A DNA stretch of 64,000 nt from Polyangiaceae bacterium (lineage in GTDB: Bacteria; Myxococcota_A; Polyangia; Polyangiales; Polyangiaceae). Location: positions 310,001-374,000 of the forward strand of contig JACKEA010000004.1 of NCBI GenBank assembly GCA_020633235.1. The letters are read 5' to 3'. Positions 26,223-34,856 of this stretch are shown one piece after another; the stretch's first letter is position 1; each line of letters starts with the position of its first letter. The position numbers and the translations under genes are program-made. The notes below the pieces were generated by a model. The model made no database searches and was not told the origin of the DNA. It saw nothing but the letters and a program-made list of their open reading frames with translations.

Positions 26223-27248
26223 ATGTTGCTGCCCTGGAGAGCGATGGGGGCCGTGATCGCGGTCTCTCTTCTGAGCCTCAGGCTTTCGACCTGCCGCTCG
26301 CCCGGGGAAGGCGGCCGCGGGCCGGGAGCCGGCGCCGAGCCCACGGAGATCGTGGAGCTCACCGGCGTCGACACCAAGGATCTCACCGCGCGGGAGAAGC
26401 GCGAGTGGTCGAGCGCCGTCTCCGAGCTCCTGGCGCCGTGTCCCGACCAACCCGTGAGCTTGGCCCAGTGCGTGAAGGAATCTCGCGACTGTCGCTCCTG
26501 CGCGCCGGCCGCAGAGTTTCTGGTCCGCCAGGTCCAAAAGGGTCGCACGCGCTCCCAGCTGGATGCAGCGTTCAAGGAGCGCTTCGGCAAGGATCAGGTC
26601 AAGAGCATCAACACGGACGGGTCCCCCGCGAAGGGGCCGGACGACGCACCCGTGCAGATCGTGGAGTGGGCGGACTTCGAGTGTCCGTTCTGCGGACGTA
26701 CCGCGCCCGTCCTGGAGGAGCTGCTCGAGAAGTACCCGAACAGCATTCGCCTCGTTTACAAGAACTACCCGCTCAGCAGCCACAAGTACTCGGAGAAGGC
26801 CGCGCGGGCGGCGGTCGCTGCAGGGCGCCAGGGCAAGTTCTGGGAGATGCACAAGGCGCTCTTCGAGCTGCAGCCCAAGCAACCGGAGCTGCCGGTGATT
26901 CGCGAGCTGGCCAAGGGCCTCGGCCTCGACATGAAGAAGTTCGAGGAAGACCTGGAGAGCGAAGCCGTAGCCGACGCCGTGTCCAAGGATCGCAAGCAGG
27001 CCGATGCCCTGGGGCTGGAAGGCACGCCGCTCATCTACATCAACGGACGCCACTTTGATCTGGACAACTTCGAGATCGGTGAGGACCTGGAGAAGTGGGT
27101 GAAGCTCGAGATCGAGCTCAAGACCGGCAAGAAGGCCGTCGCCAAGAAGCCGTCGCCCAAGAAGCCGGCACCCTCCGCCAGTGGCGCGCCCAGCGCCAGC
27201 GGCGCGCCCATCGCCAGCGGCGCTCCCAAGGCCGCTGCCAGCCAATGA
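26223..27248 (+). CDS. DsbA-like thiol-disulphide oxidoreductase, probable lipoprotein
   Basis: 341 residues from ATG 26223. The N-terminal hydrophobic segment ends in LRLSTC, a lipobox-like motif with Thr before the Cys, so lipidation is possible but not certain. Residues about 45-120 form a helical region with four Cys (LAPC, AQC, RDCRSC). The thioredoxin-fold DsbA domain spans about 130-290 with active site WADFECPFCG (CPFC) and cis-Pro loop LEGTPLIYING. The C-terminus is a Lys/Pro tail followed by SASGAPSASGAP-type repeats. Likely a periplasmic disulphide oxidase or isomerase. It overlaps the downstream exonuclease by 4 bases (ATGA). Confidence 0.9.
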   Translation: MLLPWRAMGAVIAVSLLSLRLSTCRSPGEGGRGPGAGAEPTEIVELTGVDTKDLTAREKREWSSAVSELLAPCPDQPVSLAQCVKESRDCRSCAPAAEFLVRQVQKGRTRSQLDAAFKERFGKDQVKSINTDGSPAKGPDDAPVQIVEWADFECPFCGRTAPVLEELLEKYPNSIRLVYKNYPLSSHKYSEKAARAAVAAGRQGKFWEMHKALFELQPKQPELPVIRELAKGLGLDMKKFEEDLESEAVADAVSKDRKQADALGLEGTPLIYINGRHFDLDNFEIGEDLEKWVKLEIELKTGKKAVAKKPSPKKPAPSASGAPSASGAPIASGAPKAAASQ

Positions 27249-27988
27249 GAGGCGGCTCCGACGTCGGTTGCTTCCCCACGGGGCGGCATTACCCCGGCAT
27301 CGCGCACCTGCTCACGGTGCGCATCGTAGGCCTGGCAGAAGAGTGGGACGGCGAGACGACCCTGGACGACCTGCCCATGGTCTGCATCGACACCGAGACC
27401 ACCGGTCGGGATTCCGCGCTCGATCGCATCGTGGAGATCGCGTGTGTCGTGTGGCAGCGCGGCGAGATCGTCGCCAGCCACAACTGGCTGTGCAATCCCG
27501 GCATGCCGATCCCGAAAGAGGCCTTCGACGTCCACGGCATCAGTGACGACGACGTGAAGGACAAGCCGCGCTTCGAGGACATCGCTCAGGACGTCCTGGC
27601 CGCCCTCGCCCTTGGCGTTCCCGTCGCCTACAACGCCGAGTTCGATCGCGCCTTCGTCAACGCCGAGCTCGGCCGCGCCGGCTTCCCGCCGGGCACGTTG
27701 CCTCCGGCCTGCCGCAAGGGCGTGGACTGGATCGACCCGCTGGTGTGGGCCCGCGAGCTGCACAAGCAGGAGAAGGGCAAGAGCCTGGGCGAGGTGTGCT
27801 CGCGACTGGGCATCGAGATCAACCAGGCGCACCGCGCCTCGGACGACGCCGAAGCCGCGCTCCGCGTTCTTGCGGCCTTCGCTCCGGACCCGCGAGTCCC
27901 CAAGACCTACGCCGCCTTCGTGCAAGAGCAGCGCCGCGTCGGTCGCCTGCAAGACGAAGAGCGCGCCCGCTGGCGCGGCAGATCCTGA
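27245..27988 (+). CDS. DnaQ-like 3'-5' exonuclease
   Basis: 247 residues from ATG 27245, coupled by ATGA to the DsbA-like gene. Exonuclease motifs of the DEDDh family: ExoI VCIDTETTGRD, ExoII VAYNAEFDRAFVNAEL, ExoIII HRASDDAEAALRVL (His and Asp). The middle contains SHNWLCNPGMPIPKEAFDVHGI, as in DNA polymerase III epsilon and related proofreading or repair nucleases. About 45 N-terminal residues precede the fold and 25 Arg-rich residues follow it. It has no polymerase partner nearby, so a DNA repair or RNA-trimming role is equally possible. Confidence 0.9.
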   Translation: MRGGSDVGCFPTGRHYPGIAHLLTVRIVGLAEEWDGETTLDDLPMVCIDTETTGRDSALDRIVEIACVVWQRGEIVASHNWLCNPGMPIPKEAFDVHGISDDDVKDKPRFEDIAQDVLAALALGVPVAYNAEFDRAFVNAELGRAGFPPGTLPPACRKGVDWIDPLVWARELHKQEKGKSLGEVCSRLGIEINQAHRASDDAEAALRVLAAFAPDPRVPKTYAAFVQEQRRVGRLQDEERARWRGRS

Positions 27989-28000
27989 GAGTCGATCCTT

Positions 28001-28046
28001 TTGTCGGTGCGGCGCGATACCCGTCGCTTCCGCGCTGCACCGACAA
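28001..28046. repeat. paired dispersed repeat forming a hairpin (copy 6)
   Basis: Left arm TTGTCGGTGCGGCGCG (28001-28016) and right arm CGCGCTGCACCGACAA (28031-28046) pair with one mismatch around a 14-base loop. It lies between the convergent stops at 27988 and 28053. It could end transcription from both sides, but no T-run follows on either strand, so it is not a standard intrinsic terminator. Confidence 0.7.
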
Positions 28047-28052
28047 GAAAAT

Positions 28053-29411
28053 TCAGGGAGAGGCTTCGGCCTCGCTGGCATCCACGATGCCGGCGTCCGG
28101 CACCGGCGCGTGCTCCACGGCCATCTTCACGTCGAGCAGCACGGTCTCGCCCGGGACCAGGTGAATGGTGCGGCGCTCCGTGGGCGCGTTCGGGTGCTCC
28201 AAGCGCACGTAGTGGGTGCCGGGTGCCAGCACGATGGACCGCGCGAAGGGAGTGGTGTCGACCTTTTGGCCATCCACGATCACGTTGGCCCAGGGCTCGG
28301 CCACCACCCGCAGGTAGCCGGCGATGGAGGGTGAAACCTCTATGGCCGGGGAGGTGCGCGGCGTGCCTTCGCTGCGCTTCCACTCCAGCGCTTGGATGGC
28401 CCCGCCGCCCAGCACGGCGAGAACGGAGCACAGCACCAGCCCCGCGAGGGCGGGCCGGAGGCTGTCCGGCTCGGGTTTCGGCGCCGTGGGCCGGGTGGGG
28501 CGCGCCAGGGATTTGGGCGCCTCGTCCGCGATCGAAGCCTCGGCCAGCGCTTGCGAGATCACGCTGCGCGCGGAGCCCTGGTCGGCGTCGGCGAGGATCT
28601 GTTCGAGGATCAACGACAGCTCGTCGGCGGACGCGAAGCGATCGCTCGGAAGCTTCTCGAGACACCGGCGCACGGCGCGATCGAGGGCGTGGGGCAAGTG
28701 GTCCACGCTGCGCGTGAGCGGCTCCGGAGATTCGTGTCGGATGCGTTGCGTGGTGGTCCCTTGGTCCGGAGCATCGAAGGGACGCCGCCCGCTCAGCATT
28801 TCGTAGAGCACCACGCCGAGCGAGAACAAGTCACTGCGGGGGTCGGACGCTTCGCCGAGGATCTGCTCCGGGGACATGTACGACGGTCCGGAGAAGCCCG
28901 CGCTGCCATCGAGCAGCTCCGGCGCCGTGGGCATGCGCTCGTCGACGGCGACGGTGAAGTTGATGAGCTTCAGGTTTCCGGAGAACCCGATCAGCACGTT
29001 CCGCGGCTGCACGTCTCGGTGCACGATGCCGAAGCCGTGGGCGTGGCTCAGGGCGCGGGCAATCTCGAGCGCGATGGCCGTCGCCACCGGCGGATTCAGC
29101 TTGCCCACGCGCTCGATGAGCTCCTCGAGGGAGAGGCCCTCGACGTACTCCAGCACCAGCCACATGCGCTCGTCCCTGCGGACGAAGTCGTGAACCGCGA
29201 GCACGCCTGGGTGGTGCAGCTCCGCGAGCAACCGCGCTTCTCGCTCCAGGGAGGCGGCAAAGGGCGAGGACGGCAGGATGCTGGAGGACAGCGCCTTGAT
29301 CAGGACCGGGCGCCCCAGGGGCTTCTGGATCGCGTGATAGAGGTCAGTGACGGGACCCGAACGGAGCTTCTCGACGACCTGACAGCCATCGAACTCCACT
29401 CGCTCCGGCAT
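28053..29411 (-). CDS. Ser/Thr kinase-like protein with degenerate active site, PEGA C-terminus
   Basis: 452 residues from ATG 29411, preceded by GAGG; a GTG nine bases upstream is possible. The kinase fold is recognisable over about 8-270, with Lys39 (VLIK), HRD 131-133 and YMSPEQ. But the Gly loop reads LRSGPVTDLY with one Gly, the catalytic-loop Lys is Gln (HRDVQPRN), and DFG is NFT (151-153), so the Mg-binding Asp is lost. A membrane helix lies near 322-342 and a PEGA-type beta domain near 375-440 (VVAEPWANVIVDGQKVDTTP). It is probably a pseudokinase that binds partners and reads an external signal; weak activity cannot be excluded. Confidence 0.88.
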   Translation of the reverse strand: MPERVEFDGCQVVEKLRSGPVTDLYHAIQKPLGRPVLIKALSSSILPSSPFAASLEREARLLAELHHPGVLAVHDFVRRDERMWLVLEYVEGLSLEELIERVGKLNPPVATAIALEIARALSHAHGFGIVHRDVQPRNVLIGFSGNLKLINFTVAVDERMPTAPELLDGSAGFSGPSYMSPEQILGEASDPRSDLFSLGVVLYEMLSGRRPFDAPDQGTTTQRIRHESPEPLTRSVDHLPHALDRAVRRCLEKLPSDRFASADELSLILEQILADADQGSARSVISQALAEASIADEAPKSLARPTRPTAPKPEPDSLRPALAGLVLCSVLAVLGGGAIQALEWKRSEGTPRTSPAIEVSPSIAGYLRVVAEPWANVIVDGQKVDTTPFARSIVLAPGTHYVRLEHPNAPTERRTIHLVPGETVLLDVKMAVEHAPVPDAGIVDASEAEASP

Positions 29412-29430
29412 GCTCGTCACCTCGGGGTCC

Positions 29431-29439
29431 TGATATACT
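29431..29439 (+). promoter_or_regulatory. extended -10-like element upstream of the FG-GAP lipoprotein
   Basis: TGATATACT lies 67 bases upstream of the ATG at 29506 and looks like an extended -10 box (TG-N-TATACT) in otherwise GC-rich DNA. No convincing -35 box precedes it. The gap lies between divergent genes. Confidence 0.3.
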
Positions 29440-29505
29440 GCTCGTCGAGCGATTGAATGCCGGGACGAGAGCGTTTCCGGCGGCTCAGGTCAAGGGAGCT
29501 CCGGC

Positions 29506-31980
29506 ATGATGCTGAAATCTCGCCGACTCACGCTGGGAGTGACGGTCGCCGTCGCTCTACTCGTAGGTCAGGCATGCAGCGGTTGTGGTGAAGACGGTGG
29601 TACCACCACCAACGACCCCGGGACCGGGGGCAAGGGGAGCGGTGGTGACGCCAGCTCCGATCAGAACCTGATCGGCGACCAAGGCACCGGCGGCGAGGCG
29701 AGCACCACGTGTCCAGGCGGTTGTCCCGAGGGGCAGATCTGCATCAACGGTTTCTGCGTCACGCAGACGTCCTGCAACGACGACGAGGACTGCCAGAACG
29801 ACACCTACTGCGAGCCCAACACGGGCTGCATCCCGTGGGGCCAGCCCCCCGACAAGAAGTTCGATCCGGGCTGCCAGGTCGGGCTGCCGCCGGGAAATTT
29901 CGCTCCCACCGTGAAATGCGAGTTCTCCCAGGCGCCAGCGGGGGATCCTTTCCCGAACCACGTGGACGTGCAGGCCACGCCCATGGTGGTGAACTTCAAC
30001 GCCGGCGGTACCGGCGTGCCCTCCATCGTGGTGCCCTTCACGGCCACTGTCGTCAGCAACTACACCGAGGACCTCGGTGTGATTCGCGTGCTGCGCGGCG
30101 ACAACTGCCAGCTGGAGGCGAACCTGGGCGGAGGCCAGGCCGGGCACGACGGCTACTTGGTGTCGTCCGCCCCGGTGGCGGTCGGCGATCTGGATGGTGA
30201 CGGCTCCGCGGAGGTGGTGGCCAACGGAGCCGACGGAACGCTGGTGGCGTTCACGCGCAAGGCGGGCACCTGGTCGCGGCTGTGGGTGTCGTCCGCCGCG
30301 GTGGCGGGTCCATGCAACGCCGGCAATCATCGCTGTCCCCTCGGGTGGGCGGGAACGTCCATTCACGACCTGGACGACGATGGCGTTCCGGAGGTGATCC
30401 GCGAAGGCGCCGTGGTCGATGGCCTCACCGGCACGGTGAAGAGTCAGAACCCGGCGAACTATGCGAGCTACAGCCAAGGTCTGAACCCGGTGCTGGCGGA
30501 TCTGGACCAGGATCCGGCCATCGAGCTCACCAACGGCCAGTTCATCTGGGAGTGGAGCGGGGGCGCCTGGGTGCAGGAAACCGGCTTCCCCGGCGCCACG
30601 GCGTCGGCTCCCGGGTTCGTGGCGGTTGCGGATTTCGGCGCCTACGGTGCCGGCGTACCGGCCACCAACCCGGAAATCGTCGTGGTTCGCGGCGGCAACG
30701 TGTACATCCACGCCATCGACGGCACACTGGTGCTCGGGCCCATCGCCGTTCCCGGGGGCGGCGGCGGGGCGCCCACGGTGGCGGACTACGACGGCGACGG
30801 TTTGCCGGAGGTCGGCGTCGCTGGTCAGGCCTACCTCACGGTGTACGACATCGACTGCACGGCGTCACCGCGGCCGGGCGGCGCCTGCACGAACTCGAAC
30901 GGCTGTATCGATAGCGGCAGCCCCTGCCCCGCGGGCATCTTGTGGTCGCGACAGACGCAGGACATCTCCAGCAACATCACCGGCTCCAGCGTGTTCGACT
31001 TCGAAGACGACGGAAAGGCCGAGGTGGTGTACGCGGACGAGTGCTTCGTGCGCGTGTACGACGGCACCGACGGCACGGTGCTCTTCAGCCAGTATCGCTC
31101 GTCGTGCACCTGGTACGAAAATCCAATCGTTGCCGACACCGACGGCAACTTCCGTGCGGATCTGGTGACGCCCTCGAACCTCGCTTGCTCCGACGGCGTG
31201 AACGGCATCGCCTGCAACATGCTGGATGGTAACGGCGTGGACACCCAGTTCCCCGGGGTGCGCTGTCTGGAGAACAAGGACTGCCCCTCCAACGTGTGCG
31301 ACAACGGCTTGTGCCGCTGCACCACCACGGCCGAGTGCTGCGCGGCAGGCACGGATCCGGCGTGCCTGGACGAAGGCTTCACCTGCGCGCCGCCGCCCAC
31401 CGGCACGCCGGGCACCGGCAACACGTGCCGGGCCGCCCACCCCAAGGGGGTCAGCGGCATCCGCGTGTACTCCGACGCCAACGACCGCTGGGTGCGTTCC
31501 CGCACCATCTGGAGCCAGCACGCCTACGCCGTCACCCACATCAACGAGGACGGCACCATTCCCAAGACCAGCGCGTGGCAGAAGAACTGGCTGCAGTCGG
31601 ACCTCAACAACTTCCGTCAGAACGTGCCGGGCAACGCGGACGGACAGGACACGCCGGATCTCACGGCGGGCATCGCCGGATTCACCTGCGGCGGCCAGGG
31701 TGCCACTCTCAGCGCGCCGATCTGCAATCGCGGTACGGCGCCGCTGGGGTCCGGCGTGAACGTTGGCTTCTACGACGGCACTACCAAGCTGTGTGAAACC
31801 AGCACCACCAAGGCACTGCAGCCCGGAGAGTGCGAGACCGTGAGCTGCCTGTGGACCACGCCCACGGAAACTCCCGTGGACGTGGACGTGATCGCGGACG
31901 ACACCGAGAAGAACACGGAGTGCAAGGAAGGCAACAATCACGGCACCGTGCAGGGCGTGAAGTGCCAGCCGCCGGCGTGA
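29506..31980 (+). CDS. FG-GAP/VCBS-repeat lipoprotein
   Basis: 824 residues from ATG 29506 (ATG 29509 is an alternative), with GGGAG 7 bases upstream. Signal peptide ends in VGQAC, lipobox Cys24. A Gly/Thr linker is followed by a disulphide-rich module (CPGGCPEGQICINGFC, CNDDEDCQNDTYC). Six FG-GAP-like blocks run from about 220 to 560 (GDLDGDGSAEVV, HDLDDDGVPEVI, ADYDGDGLPEVG, FDFEDDGKAEVV), predicting a calcium-binding beta-propeller. A second Cys-rich segment and a CARDB-like Ig domain (FTCGGQGATLSAPICNRGTA) close the protein. Typical myxobacterial surface protein, possibly adhesive; no enzyme motif seen. Confidence 0.88.
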   Translation: MMLKSRRLTLGVTVAVALLVGQACSGCGEDGGTTTNDPGTGGKGSGGDASSDQNLIGDQGTGGEASTTCPGGCPEGQICINGFCVTQTSCNDDEDCQNDTYCEPNTGCIPWGQPPDKKFDPGCQVGLPPGNFAPTVKCEFSQAPAGDPFPNHVDVQATPMVVNFNAGGTGVPSIVVPFTATVVSNYTEDLGVIRVLRGDNCQLEANLGGGQAGHDGYLVSSAPVAVGDLDGDGSAEVVANGADGTLVAFTRKAGTWSRLWVSSAAVAGPCNAGNHRCPLGWAGTSIHDLDDDGVPEVIREGAVVDGLTGTVKSQNPANYASYSQGLNPVLADLDQDPAIELTNGQFIWEWSGGAWVQETGFPGATASAPGFVAVADFGAYGAGVPATNPEIVVVRGGNVYIHAIDGTLVLGPIAVPGGGGGAPTVADYDGDGLPEVGVAGQAYLTVYDIDCTASPRPGGACTNSNGCIDSGSPCPAGILWSRQTQDISSNITGSSVFDFEDDGKAEVVYADECFVRVYDGTDGTVLFSQYRSSCTWYENPIVADTDGNFRADLVTPSNLACSDGVNGIACNMLDGNGVDTQFPGVRCLENKDCPSNVCDNGLCRCTTTAECCAAGTDPACLDEGFTCAPPPTGTPGTGNTCRAAHPKGVSGIRVYSDANDRWVRSRTIWSQHAYAVTHINEDGTIPKTSAWQKNWLQSDLNNFRQNVPGNADGQDTPDLTAGIAGFTCGGQGATLSAPICNRGTAPLGSGVNVGFYDGTTKLCETSTTKALQPGECETVSCLWTTPTETPVDVDVIADDTEKNTECKEGNNHGTVQGVKCQPPA

Positions 31981-31999
31981 CCGCGCCGGACCAACAAAA
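31981..31999 (-). repeat. dispersed repeat half-site (copy 7)
   Basis: CCGCGCCGGACCAACAAAA starts on the base after the plus-strand stop TGA (31978-31980) and fills most of the 22-base gap to the convergent cysH stop at 32003. Confidence 0.6.
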
Positions 32000-32002
32000 G
32001 AA

Positions 32003-32713
32003 TCACTTCTTCACGTGGAGGCCGCATTCCTTGTCGGAGGCGCGCTCCCACCACCAGCGACCGTCACGTTCGTGCTGCCCGGGCAAGATGGGGCGGGTGC
32101 ACGGCTCGCATCCGATGCTCACCATGCCGCGGGCGTGCAGCTCGTTGTGCGGCACCTCGAAGCCCTGGATGCTGGCCCACACGTAGTCGAGCTCCACGTT
32201 GGCCAGCGGGTTCCACTTGACCAGGGGCCCGCCGGCCTTGCCCGTGTGCGCGTCGTCCAGCGCCACGATGGCGACCTCCGCGCGGGTGGGGCTCTGATCC
32301 CGCCGCTGGCCCGTCATCCACGCGGACAAGCCGGCGAGCTGGCGTTTCAGCGGGCCCACCTTGCGAATGGCGCAGCACTCCTGGTGTCCGTCCTCGTAGA
32401 ACGAGAACATGCCCTTGGCACGGACCAACGCTTGAACGCGTTCGGCATCGGGAAAGCAGTACTCGATGCGAATGCCATAGTGCTTCTCCACGCGATCGAA
32501 GAAGCGGTAGGTCTCCGGATGTAGGCGACCGGTGTCGAGACTGAACACCCGGTAGGGCAGCCCGCTCTGGTGCGCCAGCTCGATCAGGAGCACGTCTTCC
32601 GCGCCGCTGAAGCTGATCGCGAGATCCGTCCCGAATTCCTCCAGGGCCCGCTTCACGATGGCGCCGGGCGGCGCGTCGGCGAGCTCGCGAGCAGCGGCTT
32701 GGACGTCCAGCAT
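32003..32713 (-). CDS. cysH: assimilatory APS/PAPS reductase (CysH), Fe-S type
   Basis: 236 residues from ATG 32713. PP-loop nucleotide-binding motif SFSGAEDVLLIELA near residues 34-47, VFSLDTGRLHPETY, and RAEVAIVALDD region. Two Cys pairs, ECC (about 132-134) and GCEPC (about 203-207), are the 4Fe-4S ligands that mark enzymes accepting adenosine phosphosulphate; DKECGLH at the C-terminus carries the catalytic Cys. It reduces APS (or PAPS) to sulphite with thioredoxin. No other sulphate-assimilation gene is near; the neighbours are an FG-GAP lipoprotein (convergent) and a hybrid kinase (divergent). Confidence 0.93.
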   Translation of the reverse strand: MLDVQAAARELADAPPGAIVKRALEEFGTDLAISFSGAEDVLLIELAHQSGLPYRVFSLDTGRLHPETYRFFDRVEKHYGIRIEYCFPDAERVQALVRAKGMFSFYEDGHQECCAIRKVGPLKRQLAGLSAWMTGQRRDQSPTRAEVAIVALDDAHTGKAGGPLVKWNPLANVELDYVWASIQGFEVPHNELHARGMVSIGCEPCTRPILPGQHERDGRWWWERASDKECGLHVKK

Positions 32714-32789
32714 GGGAGGGAGAAGCGTAGTTCAGCCCACCCCGAGCAGCCAGGGGGCCTGTCCTCGGGGCCGGCACCTGGGGTATCGT

Positions 32790-34775
32790 GTGAACGAGTA
32801 TCTCGCGGCGGGGAGTCTGATCGAGGGTGTGGTGTCCGACGCCGATAGTGAAGCTCCGAATGAACTCGAGGCGTTGCGCGCTCGCGTGAGTGAGCTCACG
32901 GAACGCCTGCGCGCCGCGCGAGGCTCCGAAGAGATTCAGCGCGCGGTGCTCGAAGGGGTGCCCGATTACATCCTCGAGCTGGACACCGAAGGCCGCATCA
33001 GATTCATGAACCAGACCGCGCCCGGCTTCGAGCTGGAAGGCGTGTTGGGAATGCCCATCTTCGACTTCTTGTCGGAGGAGTCCCGAGAGCCCGCGCGCCG
33101 CTGCCTCGAGCAGGTGCTGGAAACGGAAGAAGCCGGCGCCTTCGATTCCACCGGGCTCGGTCCCCATCGTCGCCTCGCTCACTACCACGCGCGCCTGGCG
33201 CCGCTGACCCGCGGAGATGGGACCCGCTCGCTGGTGATGGTGGCGACGGACATCACCGAGCTCCGGCAAGCGCAGCTCGAGCTCAAGGACAGCCAAGAGC
33301 GCCTGCATCTGACCATGGCCGCCAGCGGTATCGGCATCTGGAGCTGGGACCGGGAGGGTGACCGCATTCGCTGGGACACGCAGACCTGTCGTCTGTTCGG
33401 CGTGGAAGAAGGCTGGTCCCCCGGCAGCTTCGACGAGTACCTGGCTCTGATCCACCCGGACGATCGCGATGCCGTGCGCGGTGCGATCTTTCGCTCGGTG
33501 GAAACAGGGGTGTACGAGGACATTCAACATAGGATCGAGACGCCCGAAGGCTCGACGCGCTGGGTGCTGTGCAAGGGGGATGCGCAAACGGACGAGAGCG
33601 GACAGGTGACGCGACTTCTGGGCGCCATCGTGGACGTGAGCGACCGGCGCGCTCTCGAAGAGCAGCTCCTGCAGTCGCAGAAGATGGAAGCCGTCGGTCA
33701 GCTGGCAGCGGGCGTCGCCCATAACTTCAACAACATGCTCGCTGCGATCCTGCCCAACCTGGAGCTGGCATCGCGGCGAGCGGCACCGGACATCCGGCGC
33801 TTGTTGGACGCCGCCCGCGAAGCCTCCACTCGCGCTGCGCGGATCGTGCGGCAGCTGATGCTGTTCGCCGGGGGAAGACACCACGCGGAGCAGCGGCGCT
33901 CGGAGGCGCTCGACGCGCTGGTGGAACGAACGGTGGAGATGTGCCGAAACACCTTCGATCGAGGGATCGGCATCGAGCTGCGGCGCGATCCCGCCCTGCT
34001 GCCGGTGCGCGCGGATTCCACCCAGTTGGAGCAGGTCGTGCTGAACGCTCTTCTGAACGCCCGCGACGCGCTCGATGAGGTCGGCGATCGTGAGCGAAGG
34101 ATCTGGGTTTCGGTGGAGAGCATCTCCGCCGATGACGTTCCCCTCGAGCACGCAAAGGGAGAGTGGATCCGAGTTCGCATCGAAGACAACGGCGCGGGCA
34201 TACCGGCGGAGCTGCGGCGCCGCGTGTTCGAGCCCTTCTTCACCACCAAGGAAGTGGGCAAGGGAACCGGCCTCGGGCTGGCCACCAGCTACGCCATCGT
34301 TCGCGAGCACGGCGGCGTCATCGACTGCAGTGCGGGGGCAGAGCACGGCACCGTCATCGACATCTGCCTGCCCGCGGATCCCTCTCCGGAGAAGACGCCG
34401 TCCACTCCGGCGCCTCCCGAGACCGTCGGCGGCAAGGAGCACGTACTCTTGGTGGACGACGAAGCGCTGGTTCGGGGAGCCGTGCTCCGGGTTCTGGAAG
34501 AGGCGGGGTACTCCGTCGCGACCGCTGGTGACGGCGCCGAAGCGCTGGAGCGCTTTGGACGCGACACGTTCGACTTGGTGCTCCTCGACCTGTCGCTGCC
34601 GCGGCTCTCGGGTCGTCAGGTGCTGAGCGAGCTGCGGCGCCAACATCCGAAGGCGCGGGTGATCTGCTTTTCGGGCACCGGAGAGACGCCGCCAGACGCG
34701 AACGCGTTCCTGGACAAGCCGGTGGGCGCCGACACCCTGTTGGCCACCGTCCGCGACGTGCTCGACGCTTCCTGA
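32790..34775 (+). CDS. soluble hybrid sensor histidine kinase (PAS-PAS-HisKA-HATPase-REC)
   Basis: About 661 residues from GTG 32790; GTG 32829 or 32832 are alternatives, and the frame further upstream overlaps cysH. No membrane helix. A coiled coil (LEALRARVSELTERLRAA) leads to PAS 1 (about 48-155) and a PAS_3-type PAS 2 (about 165-290; SGIGIWSWDREGDRIRW, LIHPDDRDAV). The H-box is AAGVAHNFNN with Asn after the His. ATPase motifs NALLNARDAL, DNGAGIP, GTGLGLATSY. The C-terminal receiver has VLLVDDEA and phospho-Asp in LVLLDLSLP. A cytoplasmic signal, for example redox or a small molecule, is expected. The repeat half-site starts on the base after its stop. Confidence 0.92.
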   Translation: MNEYLAAGSLIEGVVSDADSEAPNELEALRARVSELTERLRAARGSEEIQRAVLEGVPDYILELDTEGRIRFMNQTAPGFELEGVLGMPIFDFLSEESREPARRCLEQVLETEEAGAFDSTGLGPHRRLAHYHARLAPLTRGDGTRSLVMVATDITELRQAQLELKDSQERLHLTMAASGIGIWSWDREGDRIRWDTQTCRLFGVEEGWSPGSFDEYLALIHPDDRDAVRGAIFRSVETGVYEDIQHRIETPEGSTRWVLCKGDAQTDESGQVTRLLGAIVDVSDRRALEEQLLQSQKMEAVGQLAAGVAHNFNNMLAAILPNLELASRRAAPDIRRLLDAAREASTRAARIVRQLMLFAGGRHHAEQRRSEALDALVERTVEMCRNTFDRGIGIELRRDPALLPVRADSTQLEQVVLNALLNARDALDEVGDRERRIWVSVESISADDVPLEHAKGEWIRVRIEDNGAGIPAELRRRVFEPFFTTKEVGKGTGLGLATSYAIVREHGGVIDCSAGAEHGTVIDICLPADPSPEKTPSTPAPPETVGGKEHVLLVDDEALVRGAVLRVLEEAGYSVATAGDGAEALERFGRDTFDLVLLDLSLPRLSGRQVLSELRRQHPKARVICFSGTGETPPDANAFLDKPVGADTLLATVRDVLDAS

Positions 34776-34794
34776 TTTTGTCGGTTCGCCGCGG
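34776..34794 (+). repeat. dispersed repeat half-site (copy 8)
   Basis: TTTTGTCGGTTCGCCGCGG follows the TGA of the hybrid kinase (34773-34775) directly and precedes the GntR operator region. Confidence 0.6.
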
Positions 34795-34832
34795 GCCCAG
34801 CCCTTGACGACCCCGCCCCAAGTGTCTACTGA

Positions 34833-34849
34833 CTGTATACAGTATACAG
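34833..34849. promoter_or_regulatory. perfect palindromic operator of the GntR gene
   Basis: CTGTATACAGTATACAG is a perfect 17-base palindrome (8-base arms around a central A), conspicuously AT-rich for this genome. It touches the Shine-Dalgarno AGGAG (34848-34852) and ends 7 bases before the GntR start, so binding would block transcription or translation. TTGACG at 34804-34809 could be a -35 box but no matching -10 is clear. Autoregulation by the YtrA-type GntR protein is the natural reading. Confidence 0.75.
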
Positions 34850-34856
34850 GAGAACG

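Noticed and set aside
28001..28046. Bidirectional intrinsic terminator
   Set aside because: The stem is good but no T-run follows on either strand, and the same sequence is dispersed as half-sites elsewhere; annotated as a repeat.
34804..34809. TTGACG as a -35 box of a sigma-70 promoter for the GntR gene
   Set aside because: No acceptable -10 lies 16-18 bases downstream; only the palindrome is reported.
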